Below the pieces are notes generated by a model that worked only from the letters and a program-made list of their open reading frames with translations, ran no database searches and had not been told where the DNA came from. From Candidatus Obscuribacterales bacterium (GTDB lineage: Bacteria; Cyanobacteriota; Vampirovibrionia; Obscuribacterales; Obscuribacteraceae), in NCBI GenBank assembly GCA_021732025.1, contig JAKFVU010000080.1:62001-126000 (forward strand): 64,000 nucleotides of DNA, read 5' to 3'. A program made the position numbers and the translations under genes. Shown in pieces: positions 50,748 to 59,379 of this stretch (position 1 is its first letter; the number at the start of each line of letters is the position of its first letter).

Positions 50748-51131
50748 CTAGTCTTCTTCACGCTCTCCAACAAAAGTACCAAGTTCTTTTTTCGAGATAG
50801 CCCAAATGAAGTACAAGGTTAACGGCAACACAACGATCCGCGTCATGGGCAACAGGTGACTGTATAAGAAGTTAAGCAATACCATGCAAACAATGAAAGA
50901 AATGACTTGGTCAGCACGATATTTCGTTCGCGCTTCGAGCTTAGGCAATCGAAATTTAGACAGTCCTGCAGCGGCGCGATCTTCGACAGGAGGCGGAACT
51001 CTTACTCTAAAGAACTTGACCTGACCAGTTCCAAAACCACTACCACCACCGGAACCGGAGCCACCAGCAGCCGTCTTCAACTCTTCATATTGGATAATGG
51101 AGTTCCTAGCCAGCCTGCGACTTCTTCTCAT
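50748..51131 (-). CDS. Small membrane protein with Gly-rich linker
   Basis: 127 residues. Basic N-terminus (MRRSRRLARNS), a Gly/Ser-rich stretch (GGSGSGGGSGFGTG), then two membrane helices near the C-terminus (QVISFIVCMVLLNFLYSHLL and RIVVLPLTLYFIWAIS). No family known. No partner gene. Confidence 0.6.
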   Translation of the reverse strand: MRRSRRLARNSIIQYEELKTAAGGSGSGGGSGFGTGQVKFFRVRVPPPVEDRAAAGLSKFRLPKLEARTKYRADQVISFIVCMVLLNFLYSHLLPMTRIVVLPLTLYFIWAISKKELGTFVGEREED

Positions 51132-51345
51132 ACAAAGCTCCTAGCGCAACTATCCCCAGCATACTGCAAGAGGTGTTGAGCGTCTTATAGGCCTTATCCT
51201 TCACTCGAATAAACCACAGCTCGCATCCCACTATCAGACCACTTTCTGGACTTGATTTCCCACACCTAACTGTAATGATTCCGCCACGTGGTCCTAGTCA
51301 ATGTACTCTAGATCATCAACCGAGAAATTGCCTCAAAGCGAAAAA

Positions 51346-52500
51346 CTAAGATAGCGGTCCACGACCAATCTTATTCATCACGTTAGCAGCTCCTGTTAGA
51401 ATCTCTTTCAACTGAGCATCAATTGGAGTGACGTCAGGCAAGTTTGGTCCATCAGCTGATGGATTTTTTGCATCATACTTGAATCTGTGTTCGGTTCTCT
51501 CGATTGGAAGATGGTTGCTGCTGCGCACGCGACCCATGAGGGAACGGCTGCTGCCATAGGCAGAACTGGACACGCCATCACCGTCAGGTGTGATGTGCAT
51601 TCTGTGTTTTCCGCTAGGCAAACTTCTCATTGAAATGCTGCCGTCAGCAGCAAATGTCCAGTCATTTCCTGATTGGAAAGAGCCTTGTGAAACGTGCACG
51701 TTGCCATCTTTCTCAAAACTCACACGGTCTCCGTTGGCACGGTGTGCGGAGAACGAAGTGCCATCATGAGTTGAAACTTTTCCACCGAAATTATCAGAGG
51801 TAGAGGTTGTTCGGTACTGGATGTTGTGTTCAAACTTGGCACCAGACTCAGCATGCAGAGTGGTTCCACCGCGAGAATATTCTAGACGACCAAGGCCCGG
51901 AATTTGCTCAGGCATAGGATGGAGGCGCGATTCGCCACTGTTGTTAGCGATAAAACCTTTGCCATTAGCCAAGCGAACTTGCACAGGAAAATTGTAGAAA
52001 TCGCGATTGGCAGTAAGTATTGCTGTGTCACCATACGCTTTGACTTGAACGCCTGGCGGCAATTCAGTCACGGGGCGATAGGTCAAAGCCTTAGCGTCGA
52101 AGTGACGGGCCACAGCGTTCGAACCGAGCTTTGAAGCACCCATAAAAAGACCCATCTCGAAAGCCATTTTGCCAGCTTCTTTGACCGAATCGTCGGCTTC
52201 ACTAATGCGATAAGCTGAGTAAGCCAAAGGTGCAGCAACCATGGCCACTTTGCCAAGTCTAGCGGCAGCGCCAAATTTCCCACCCATGTGTTCTGCGCCG
52301 CTCAGGCCAGCTTGTATCAAGCTGCCAGCACCGAGGCCGGTACCGACGACAATCGCAGTTTCGATTGGCTTGGTGACGACTTCTTTGCCGCCTTCAAGAA
52401 ATCCGTCTAAGGCCCGACCGACCCAGCTTGACTCACCGTTAGTAACGTTGGACTCTTTTTCAGAGTGGGCGCGATCAGATACAGATGTTAACTCAGGCAT
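51346..52500 (-). CDS. Hypothetical protein, helical N-terminus plus beta-repeat C-terminus
   Basis: 384 residues from ATG 52500, since GAGG lies 8 bases upstream (ATG 52515 is in frame too). Residues 30-130 are Ala/Gly-rich and helical (IETAIVVGTGLGAGSLIQAG; ARLGKVAMVAAPLAYSAYRI). From about 185 on, repeated beta strands occur (GDTAILTANRDFYNFPVQVR; FGGKVSTHDGTSFSAHRANG; DRVSFEKDGNVHVSQGSF). The N-terminal style recalls the 11586 product. No family known. Confidence 0.65.
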   Translation of the reverse strand: MPELTSVSDRAHSEKESNVTNGESSWVGRALDGFLEGGKEVVTKPIETAIVVGTGLGAGSLIQAGLSGAEHMGGKFGAAARLGKVAMVAAPLAYSAYRISEADDSVKEAGKMAFEMGLFMGASKLGSNAVARHFDAKALTYRPVTELPPGVQVKAYGDTAILTANRDFYNFPVQVRLANGKGFIANNSGESRLHPMPEQIPGLGRLEYSRGGTTLHAESGAKFEHNIQYRTTSTSDNFGGKVSTHDGTSFSAHRANGDRVSFEKDGNVHVSQGSFQSGNDWTFAADGSISMRSLPSGKHRMHITPDGDGVSSSAYGSSRSLMGRVRSSNHLPIERTEHRFKYDAKNPSADGPNLPDVTPIDAQLKEILTGAANVMNKIGRGPLS

Positions 52501-52800
52501 TGAGAACAACCTCATAGAAAATAGGGAGCTGCCCTTTGCGGCTCAGCTACGATTTTTTGGAATTCCGGGGGGAGGAATATTGGCATAATAGGGGCTTTAA
52601 GCAGGGTTGTCAGTGGGGAAAATACGAAATTCTCTTTTTACTGCACTGGTGCTGTGCTCATAGCCCATGCCACTCTATCGGGAGAGAGAATAATAGAGCC
52701 TACTAATTTGCACAGTAATCGATAAGCGCATAGAAAAGCCGCCAGAACAGTGCGCTAAAATATGCTCTGGTTAGGACCCTTGGGCAATCACGGCGGCGGC

Positions 52801-54084
52801 ATGCGATTCACGGCGAAAATAGCACTCACACTGGCCTTAGCAACAATTTCTAGTACACATTTGACAGCAGTCGCTGACTCAATGGTTGATAAGGCCATTG
52901 TCGATGCTTACAACTTTCGTCATCAACAACATGCTCAAAAAGCTCTCGCTACGCTTCAAGCAGTAGAAAAGAAAGCCGGTAGCAATGCCGCATTTCACGC
53001 AGAGCGCGGCGCCATCTATGTTGCCCTCGATCAGTATGATGCGGCAATGAAAGATTGCAATTTAGCCATTAAACTTGATCCAAAGCTATCAGATGCCTAC
53101 GACAGGCGCGCCTTCTGCTACACAGTCTCAAACCAGCTAGACAAGGCCATCGCTGACTACACAACGGCCATAAAACTCAATCCAAAATCGCCCATGCCCT
53201 ATCACAATCGGGCCATTGCCTACCGCAAGCTAGGAAAACTCAAAGAAGCTAACAGCGACATGAAGCATTACCTCACGCTGCGCCCGGCCAGAGAACAACA
53301 AAACATTAGCGCTGCACTAAGTAATGATGCCCTTCGCCTAGAACGAGAAGGCGACGTAAAGGGTGCAATTAACTATCTAAAATTCCAAGTCAATGACAAT
53401 TCTCCTGCTGGTCTGCCTCTACACCTTGGTACTCTCTATAACAAAGTCGGCGACCTCGCCAATGCCATGAAAAACGCCGATCAGGCAGTCAGAAAGGCTG
53501 ACAAAGAAAACGACACAGCGACAGGCCTTTCCGCAAGAAATTTGCGAGCAACAATTTATAGCGCGCAAAGAAACTATGTTGCAGCAATAAAAGATTGCTC
53601 AGCGGTGATTGAACAAAGCACAAAGTCAGAGCCAGTTAGCGCCCTCAAGACGGCAGCAAAAGCCCAGCGAGCCATCGCGCTCACTCTGAGGGCTGAGTGC
53701 TATCAAAAGACGCAAAAACTGCCTGCAGCGCTGAATGATATCAATCAGGTAATCAAAGAAAATCCCGATCTAAATGCGGCTTACGAAACAAGAGGGGCTA
53801 TCTATCTAGCCAGCGGCAAACAGCACAAAGAAGCAATTGCCGATTTCAGCAAGGCAATTTCTAGCTATCCAAATTTAGCTAAAGCAAGAATGGGTAGGGC
53901 AGAGAGTTACGCGGCACTGAAACAATACCAATCTGCAATCAAAGACCTCTCGGTCGTTATCGACAAATCACCTAAAGATGCCTCGGACGCCTACACAAGT
54001 CGCGCTCGTATTTATCAAATATTGCACGATAATAAAAAGGCCGAAGCTGATTTACAGAAAGCTCATCAGGCGCAGCCAGACTAG
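52801..54084 (+). CDS. Exported TPR protein
   Basis: 427 residues from ATG 52801, where a good signal peptide starts (MRFTAKIALTLALATISSTH then ending near AVADS); the ORF is open 13 codons further upstream. The rest consists of about ten tetratricopeptide repeats, for example AAFHAERGAIYVALDQYDAA, LSDAYDRRAFCYTVSNQLDK and ARMGRAESYAALKQYQSAIK. Such proteins act as scaffolds; the partner is unknown. Confidence 0.9.
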   Translation: MRFTAKIALTLALATISSTHLTAVADSMVDKAIVDAYNFRHQQHAQKALATLQAVEKKAGSNAAFHAERGAIYVALDQYDAAMKDCNLAIKLDPKLSDAYDRRAFCYTVSNQLDKAIADYTTAIKLNPKSPMPYHNRAIAYRKLGKLKEANSDMKHYLTLRPAREQQNISAALSNDALRLEREGDVKGAINYLKFQVNDNSPAGLPLHLGTLYNKVGDLANAMKNADQAVRKADKENDTATGLSARNLRATIYSAQRNYVAAIKDCSAVIEQSTKSEPVSALKTAAKAQRAIALTLRAECYQKTQKLPAALNDINQVIKENPDLNAAYETRGAIYLASGKQHKEAIADFSKAISSYPNLAKARMGRAESYAALKQYQSAIKDLSVVIDKSPKDASDAYTSRARIYQILHDNKKAEADLQKAHQAQPD

Positions 54085-54199
54085 TTTAGCTATTGTAAAT
54101 GACATGTCGATGCTAGACAAAAAAATCAGGGCTTGCTCTCTCGATGACATCGTATAGTATAAAGCGGTCTTTTTTTTTTAAGACAAACAAAAAGAAAAC

Positions 54200-54220
54200 G
54201 AGGAGAAGCAACAACTCCTC
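54200..54220 (-). terminator. Terminator of the MoxR-VWA operon
   Basis: GAGGAG (54200-54205) and CTCCTC (54215-54220) around a 9-base loop; on the minus strand the stem is followed by GTTTTCTTTTTGTTTG. It lies 26 bp after the stop of the last operon gene at 54247. Confidence 0.75.
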
Positions 54221-54246
54221 CCCGTTCCCAAAGTACTCTTGCTCTC

Positions 54247-54675
54247 TTACTTCGCCGGTGGTGCCACGACTCCACCTTCCGGTTCAATCGCCGAAGCAGG
54301 CTGAGAAATCACAGCAGCAGGCTGAGAAATCGCGGCAGCGGGCGGTGCGAGTCTCAGCTTGGCCTCAACCAAACTGTTGTGCACCCCGAGCTGCAAATAA
54401 ATTCCCACGCCAATCATCAATGCCAGAACAACTAGTGTCTTGCGCGAAGAAATCTGGTCAGCCCACTGCTGTTCTGCGTATGCAGCAAAGCATGCAGCCG
54501 CAAGCAAGGGGTAGAGGATGAACAAATTGGTGACAGCACCATCAGGCAATTCAGGCAGTGATCCTGTCCAAATTGTCCAGACCGATTCAAAAGCAACCCA
54601 AGCCCCAAGCAGAGCCAATGCGGACAGCAAGAAGTAAGGCAGCAGCGCTTTGAAAATATTCCATGAACGTAACAT
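54247..54675 (-). CDS. Membrane protein of the MoxR-VWA operon
   Basis: 142 residues from ATG 54675 with GGAG upstream. Three membrane helices (ALLPYFLLSALALLGAWVAF; TNLFILYPLLAAACFAAYAE; TLVVLALMIGVGIYLQLGV), then a Pro/Ala-rich tail with SQPAAVISQPAS repeated. No family known. Starts 10 bp behind the VWA gene, so it is co-transcribed with the MoxR and VWA genes. The frame stays open upstream, but that part overlaps the VWA gene. Confidence 0.8.
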   Translation of the reverse strand: MLRSWNIFKALLPYFLLSALALLGAWVAFESVWTIWTGSLPELPDGAVTNLFILYPLLAAACFAAYAEQQWADQISSRKTLVVLALMIGVGIYLQLGVHNSLVEAKLRLAPPAAAISQPAAVISQPASAIEPEGGVVAPPAK

Positions 54676-54685
54676 ATTGCTCTCC

Positions 54686-55657
54686 TTACTTAAAAACTTG
54701 GTAGCTTGTGGCGACGCTCTGCAAGACCGATGAGGTCTCGCCGATTGAGGCCACATGCAGACGAATGTCGCTGCCGAACAACTGCCTGAGCGTAGCGGCG
54801 CTAACATTGCCACCATTATCGAGACCATCGGTGATAATCAAAATGTCAGCAACATCGCTGTCGTTCTTGGCGGCACGAACATCGACCACAGCCTGCCGAA
54901 GAGCGCCATAGATATCAGTCGACTGACCGTTGGCAGCCGTTTCTAGCAGCTCATCGATAAGGCCGGCGGCCTCAGATGCATCAGCCACGCGCTGTAGCTC
55001 GTAGGGGCCAGAAGCGAAGCCGCGCAGCAAGTATGTCGCTTCACCGTTGACGGCTTTGAGCAACAGACTAATAGTCATGCCGCGCGACCAGTTGTGACGC
55101 GCCTTAGAGTCGGCCATCTTCTCTGTCATCGATTGCGACAGATCAAGCGAAATGTGTAGAGTCTTTTTCTCGACCACACGCTCGTAGGGCTGCAACACCA
55201 GAAGCTCATCGTGAGCCAGGGCGTTGTAGAACTGGTCGTCGTCCATCATCATCTGTTCAGGCAGAATGTCACTGACCTGCTCCATCGATGACATTGGCAC
55301 AGGTTCAATATCGCGAGTAGGAAAGAGTGTTTTCTCTTTCAGCACCACCGTATCGAGGTCAATCTCGATCTGTTTCTGCGTTCCAGCTACAGAGAGCACC
55401 TGAAGAACGTGAGCGGGAACATCCTTGACGATTTGCTCGACAGCCTCATCGTCGCGCTCTTTCTGCCGCTCGTTCAGCTTCGCTTTCTTTTGCAAATACT
55501 CACGCAAGATTGGATCAGATTGAAGAATGGCCTTGGCCTGCCTGCGTTTGCTGATCTCGCCAACAGCAGCAGTGCCCAATGTTCGCAAACATAGCCATGA
55601 CAGAAGCAGCCAGAGAGCTGTTAGAACCAGCCCCTGTGCAAATAGAAACACTGACAT
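54686..55657 (-). CDS. Membrane-anchored VWA-domain protein
   Basis: 323 residues. One membrane helix at about 8-25, a charged linker (IL..REYLQKKAKLNERQKERD), and a von Willebrand A domain from about 165: MIDAS DLSQSM (Asp172, Ser174, Ser176), TDIYGALRQA with Thr, and ITDGLDNGGN with Asp. VWA proteins beside MoxR ATPases act as partners in protein or metal-cofactor maturation. 12 bp downstream of the AAA gene; GGAGC ribosome site before ATG 55657. Confidence 0.9.
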   Translation of the reverse strand: MSVFLFAQGLVLTALWLLLSWLCLRTLGTAAVGEISKRRQAKAILQSDPILREYLQKKAKLNERQKERDDEAVEQIVKDVPAHVLQVLSVAGTQKQIEIDLDTVVLKEKTLFPTRDIEPVPMSSMEQVSDILPEQMMMDDDQFYNALAHDELLVLQPYERVVEKKTLHISLDLSQSMTEKMADSKARHNWSRGMTISLLLKAVNGEATYLLRGFASGPYELQRVADASEAAGLIDELLETAANGQSTDIYGALRQAVVDVRAAKNDSDVADILIITDGLDNGGNVSAATLRQLFGSDIRLHVASIGETSSVLQSVATSYQVFK

Positions 55658-55669
55658 AAGAGTGCTCCT

Positions 55670-56938
55670 TTAGTGGCCAAGCAGGCGGTCATTGAGCTTG
55701 CGAGAAAGATCGTTCAGACGGTCCACGAGCTTCGCCTTGTGCTCTTCGTTAGAAGGCAACTCGGGCTTCAGTTCCCGCACTTGACCAAGCATGGTATTGA
55801 CCTGACGCAGCATCTTCACCAGACTCTCATCGCTGATTTCATTGGGGAAGAGCGGGATGTCACGCTCGTACTGCTTGAGCAGCTTGGCGCAAACTTCGTC
55901 GTAAGACTGCCGGCGTTCCTTCACGGCCTGGTCAATCACTGGCTTGGCAGCGGCCATGAAGGCGTCGTGCTGTGCCTTGTCGTTGCCCGTGCAAAGACCC
56001 CAGCGCACCGCCATGATGTCTTCGAAGACCACCTCAGTGCGGCCATGCAAGACGGCAGAAGCGCGAACGAGTTTGAGCAGCTTGCAGGCGCGACGATCGG
56101 AGATGACCTGGCGAGTCTTCTCTTGCGACTTGCGGTAGGCTTGAATGACCAAGTCATAGACTTCAACAAAGCGATTGTCGAGTTCGATTTCTGAACCGAC
56201 CACCAAGGCCGAAACGTCGAGCAAGTCTTCGAAGGGAATGCGAACGGTCGGCTTGACGTCAGCGGCAAATTTGGAGTACATGCTGCGCCGACTGCTGGAC
56301 TCAGCCAGGTAGTTGACTTTGGCGATGAAGATAAAGCGGTCGATGACAGCGGCGAGCTCAGGAGCGCTCTTAATCACTGTTTCAGGGTCACCGTTCGTGG
56401 AGGCAATGGCTGTGTGCAGCAGGGCTTTTTCAACCTGTGCACCGCGCTTGAAGATGCGCTCATTGAGAATGCCAAGCATCACCCGCAAAAGCGGTGAATT
56501 TGCATCGAATATTTCGTCGAGTTCAATCAGTTCGCCGTCGAGAATGCCACCCTCGCGACGGTAGTGCAGAACGCCCTGTTCGCGCATTTCTTTGGGGTCT
56601 GGCACGCCGATGACGTGTGACTCAGACATGAACTTGGTCAGGGCGATTGAGAAAATGTTGGGAGTACTGAAGCAACTGTAAACGCTCGACACGAGGTCAG
56701 ACTTGCCGGTGCCGTAAACGCCGTGCACGAGCACGTGTTCGCGGGTGACAAGGGCATAGACAATTTGTTCGATCAGCTGGCTGCGCTCGGGAAAGATAGC
56801 AGTAAGCTGCTCTTTGAGCCGATTCATTTTTTCGGCAAAGTTGTTGAGTCTTTCGGGCGTAACAGGAGTGCTTTTGCGAACGCCGGTTGTTACAGAGGCA
56901 GGAAAAGAGGGAGTGACAGGGGTAGAGGTATCGTTCAA
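55670..56938 (-). CDS. MoxR-family AAA+ ATPase
   Basis: 422 residues from TTG 56938, preceded by AAGGA; the frame extends 16 codons upstream to 56986 but has no ribosome site there. Walker A GVYGTGKS, Walker B LIELDEIFD, sensor STNGDPE (Asn) and IDRFIF. The insert (FMSESHVIGVPDPKEM) matches the MoxR subfamily. These ATPases work as chaperones with VWA proteins (RavA-ViaA, CbbQ-CbbO) to mature metalloenzymes or complexes; target unknown. C-terminus forms a coiled coil. Confidence 0.92.
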   Translation of the reverse strand: MNDTSTPVTPSFPASVTTGVRKSTPVTPERLNNFAEKMNRLKEQLTAIFPERSQLIEQIVYALVTREHVLVHGVYGTGKSDLVSSVYSCFSTPNIFSIALTKFMSESHVIGVPDPKEMREQGVLHYRREGGILDGELIELDEIFDANSPLLRVMLGILNERIFKRGAQVEKALLHTAIASTNGDPETVIKSAPELAAVIDRFIFIAKVNYLAESSSRRSMYSKFAADVKPTVRIPFEDLLDVSALVVGSEIELDNRFVEVYDLVIQAYRKSQEKTRQVISDRRACKLLKLVRASAVLHGRTEVVFEDIMAVRWGLCTGNDKAQHDAFMAAAKPVIDQAVKERRQSYDEVCAKLLKQYERDIPLFPNEISDESLVKMLRQVNTMLGQVRELKPELPSNEEHKAKLVDRLNDLSRKLNDRLLGH

Positions 56939-57393
56939 GGTGAATTCCTTGGTGCAGGTTGTCGAGCTAGCACTAGTAATTCTCAAAAGCGCTCAACAAG
57001 CCACTCCAGAGAAATGAAAAAGTGTGCGTGTGCTGTCAACCAAGTTTTGTTGATAGAAAGAAATAAGCGTGAGAAATCAGAAGTTGGCTAATGCCTTTGT
57101 TGTTTGATTCTCTGTTTTAAATGGGCCGGGGGAAGGTCATAAACTTAGCAAGCGGTTATCAAGAAATGCTTGGACACTAACGTCGACTAACCAACACCCA
57201 CCCATCGCTTGACTAGGATTCTGCAGCAAAATCAACAAAATTCCAGCATATGACAACGGCATAGCGGTCTAAAATCTGACTCAACCAGCTTTTCGAGGTT
57301 AGCGCAGCTAAGCCACCGAAGGCTGATAATTGCGTAGATAGCCGGAGGGAGCCTGCTTGATATAGACTAGGCGTACTAACTTTTAGGTACTTC
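56939..57393. other. Divergent intergenic region without identified genes
   Basis: 455 bp between the divergent starts 56938 and 57394. It must contain promoters of both operons. Short frames on both strands have no ribosome sites or family features, and I found no strong hairpin or repeat. Confidence 0.5.
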
Positions 57394-59265
57394 GTGCTGC
57401 ACCACAAACATTTTCAATCTCGGTTTATAGCTGGGTCGATATTAGCTTCGACGCTATTGCAGTTATCAAGCCCACCCACTCCAGCCTGGGCGCAGATGCC
57501 TGTGCAGCAGTTCCTGGCTCAACCCAGTCAAGTTAGTCAATTCCAGAATCCCGATTCAGCGGCCCCGCCCCTAGACCCTCCAAGTAAAGCCAAAACCGAC
57601 CTGAGCGCTTTAGAAGTGCAGATATACAATCTCTTGCAGGCCGGAAAAATCGATGAAGCTGACACCATCATTACCGAAGCTTTGAATCAGGCTCGCAAGG
57701 CGAAGAAAGTAGATTCTACAATTCTCTATCTCGCCGCTTTCTCGCAATTCAAAGACGAAAAATATAACGCTGCAATAAAATTTCTCAAAGAGATTCAAGA
57801 ACTACCGGCTGACAGCCAATTTCTCTCTCTCAAAGATCAAGTGATTTTGCAGCGCTGTATTGCCGAGTGCTACTACCGCCAACGTGACACTAAAGACGCA
57901 CTTAAGCACTACAATCTGGCCCTTCTCTGCGCTGGCAATAATGACATTGGCACCTTGCTCAGGGCCGAGCTTGAAGAAGGTCTAGTGGGCTGCTACCTAC
58001 TTGAGAAACGCTATAAAGAAGCCGAAGGACCGGCACTTATATTGGCTCAGCTCACTACGGCCAGCAGCAATCAGCTTTCTGGCCTCTGTCCCTATTTTTG
58101 GGCTAATGTTTATTTGGCTGAAATCTATAAAAATCTAGGCAATAAAGAGAAGCAAGAATACTATCGCAAGAGCCTTGTAAGCCTTCTTATTCAGCTAATG
58201 GGCGAGCGTGAACATATAGAAAATACCATCGGTGCGGTGCCCTTAAAGCCCGTTCGGCAACGTTTTCTTAAAGACTATATGGCTGACACACAGCCACGAA
58301 CGTTGGGTGAATATTTGTGGTTAGCCACTACCTTCAAGCTGAAGACATTGCCGATACTGGCTTGGCAAAGTACAACACCAGGCGTGCCGAGTAAAGCCAC
58401 AATAATTGCAGTGCACGGCATGGGCCTCGACAACCGCGCCTTCACACCCTTTGCTCACGAGTTGAGAAAACGCGGCTATACCATTTTCGCTATCGATGTT
58501 CGCGGCTTTGGCTCGTGGATGAACGCTGGTGGCAATGAAAAAATTGACTACAAAGATAGTTTTGTTGATATCAATAACCTGGTGGAATTGATCAAAGAGC
58601 ACAATCCCAGCGCTCCAGTTTTCCTTCTGGGAGAGTCAATGGGAGGTGCCATCGCCCTCAATACAGCCTCACAGTATGGCCAACATTTGCGCGGAGTGAT
58701 TGCCTCTGTACCCTCAGCCGAAAGACTACAAGCAAAACGAATGGGCCTCACAGTTGCTCTCCACTTCCTCAACGGACCCGACAAGCCATTTAACGTAGGA
58801 ACGCAAATAGCAGCGCAAGCCACAGCTAGACCAGAAATGCGCTCTCTGTGGGCCAATAGCCTGAAGGCGAAAAATGAACTTTCACCAAAAGAACTTATGA
58901 ACTTCGCCATCTTCATGCGCCGCACCCATAGCCACTGCGGAGCAATCAAGACACTTCCTGTTTTGATGGTGCAGGGACTCAAAGATAAACTGGTTAAACC
59001 CCAAGGCACTTATGATTTGTTTGCCGCAGTGAAATCAGAAGACAAAACGATGATGATAGTTGGCGACGCCGAACATCTTATTTTCGAGACTGATGACCAG
59101 AATAGTATGGTGTTAGATTCGCTCTGCAGCTGGATAGACAAACACAGCGGAGCGGACCCACTAGCGGCAGCGAATAAGCAAGCGCAACTAAATGCGCAAT
59201 CTCAAGTGACCCCGCAGCAGCAGCAGCAGCAGCAATTTAATACACAGCCGGTACCAGCTCAATAG
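57394..59265 (+). CDS. Exported fusion of TPR-like helical domain and alpha/beta hydrolase
   Basis: 623 residues from GTG 57394. Signal peptide at 1-33 (AGSILASTLLQLSSPPTPAWA). Residues 70-285 contain TPR-like helices (ILYLAAFSQFKDEKYNAAIK; QRCIAECYYRQRDTKDALKH). The hydrolase domain begins near 325: oxyanion strand IIAVHGMGLDNRAF, nucleophile in LLGESMGG, then VMVQGLKDKLV (Asp) and VGDAEHL (His), close to monoacylglycerol lipase-type serine hydrolases. C-terminal tail is Gln-rich, encoded by a (CAG)7 run at 59214-59235. Substrate unknown. Confidence 0.88.
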   Translation: MLHHKHFQSRFIAGSILASTLLQLSSPPTPAWAQMPVQQFLAQPSQVSQFQNPDSAAPPLDPPSKAKTDLSALEVQIYNLLQAGKIDEADTIITEALNQARKAKKVDSTILYLAAFSQFKDEKYNAAIKFLKEIQELPADSQFLSLKDQVILQRCIAECYYRQRDTKDALKHYNLALLCAGNNDIGTLLRAELEEGLVGCYLLEKRYKEAEGPALILAQLTTASSNQLSGLCPYFWANVYLAEIYKNLGNKEKQEYYRKSLVSLLIQLMGEREHIENTIGAVPLKPVRQRFLKDYMADTQPRTLGEYLWLATTFKLKTLPILAWQSTTPGVPSKATIIAVHGMGLDNRAFTPFAHELRKRGYTIFAIDVRGFGSWMNAGGNEKIDYKDSFVDINNLVELIKEHNPSAPVFLLGESMGGAIALNTASQYGQHLRGVIASVPSAERLQAKRMGLTVALHFLNGPDKPFNVGTQIAAQATARPEMRSLWANSLKAKNELSPKELMNFAIFMRRTHSHCGAIKTLPVLMVQGLKDKLVKPQGTYDLFAAVKSEDKTMMIVGDAEHLIFETDDQNSMVLDSLCSWIDKHSGADPLAAANKQAQLNAQSQVTPQQQQQQQFNTQPVPAQ

Positions 59266-59290
59266 GCCGCAGGTGTGTCTTTTCCATTTT

Positions 59291-59331
59291 TAAAACAGAA
59301 AGTTTTTTGCGCAAAAAAATTTCTGTTTTGG
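59291..59331. repeat. Palindrome, copy 2 (between convergent genes)
   Basis: Same 41-base core as at 37478-37518 with a single C-to-A change at 59319, which leaves one mismatch in an otherwise continuous stem centred at 59310/59311. Flanks differ from those of copy 1, so the repeated unit is the palindrome itself. The plus gene ends at 59265 and the minus gene ends at 59380. Confidence 0.85.
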
Positions 59332-59379
59332 GAAGTCAAAAGTGAACCACCAACTAAGCTGAATTCACAGCTAAATTGA

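Noticed and set aside
54144..54521. Plus frame of 125 codons over the 3' end of the MoxR operon
   Set aside because: Low-complexity product across a terminator and opposite a membrane protein gene; a shadow.
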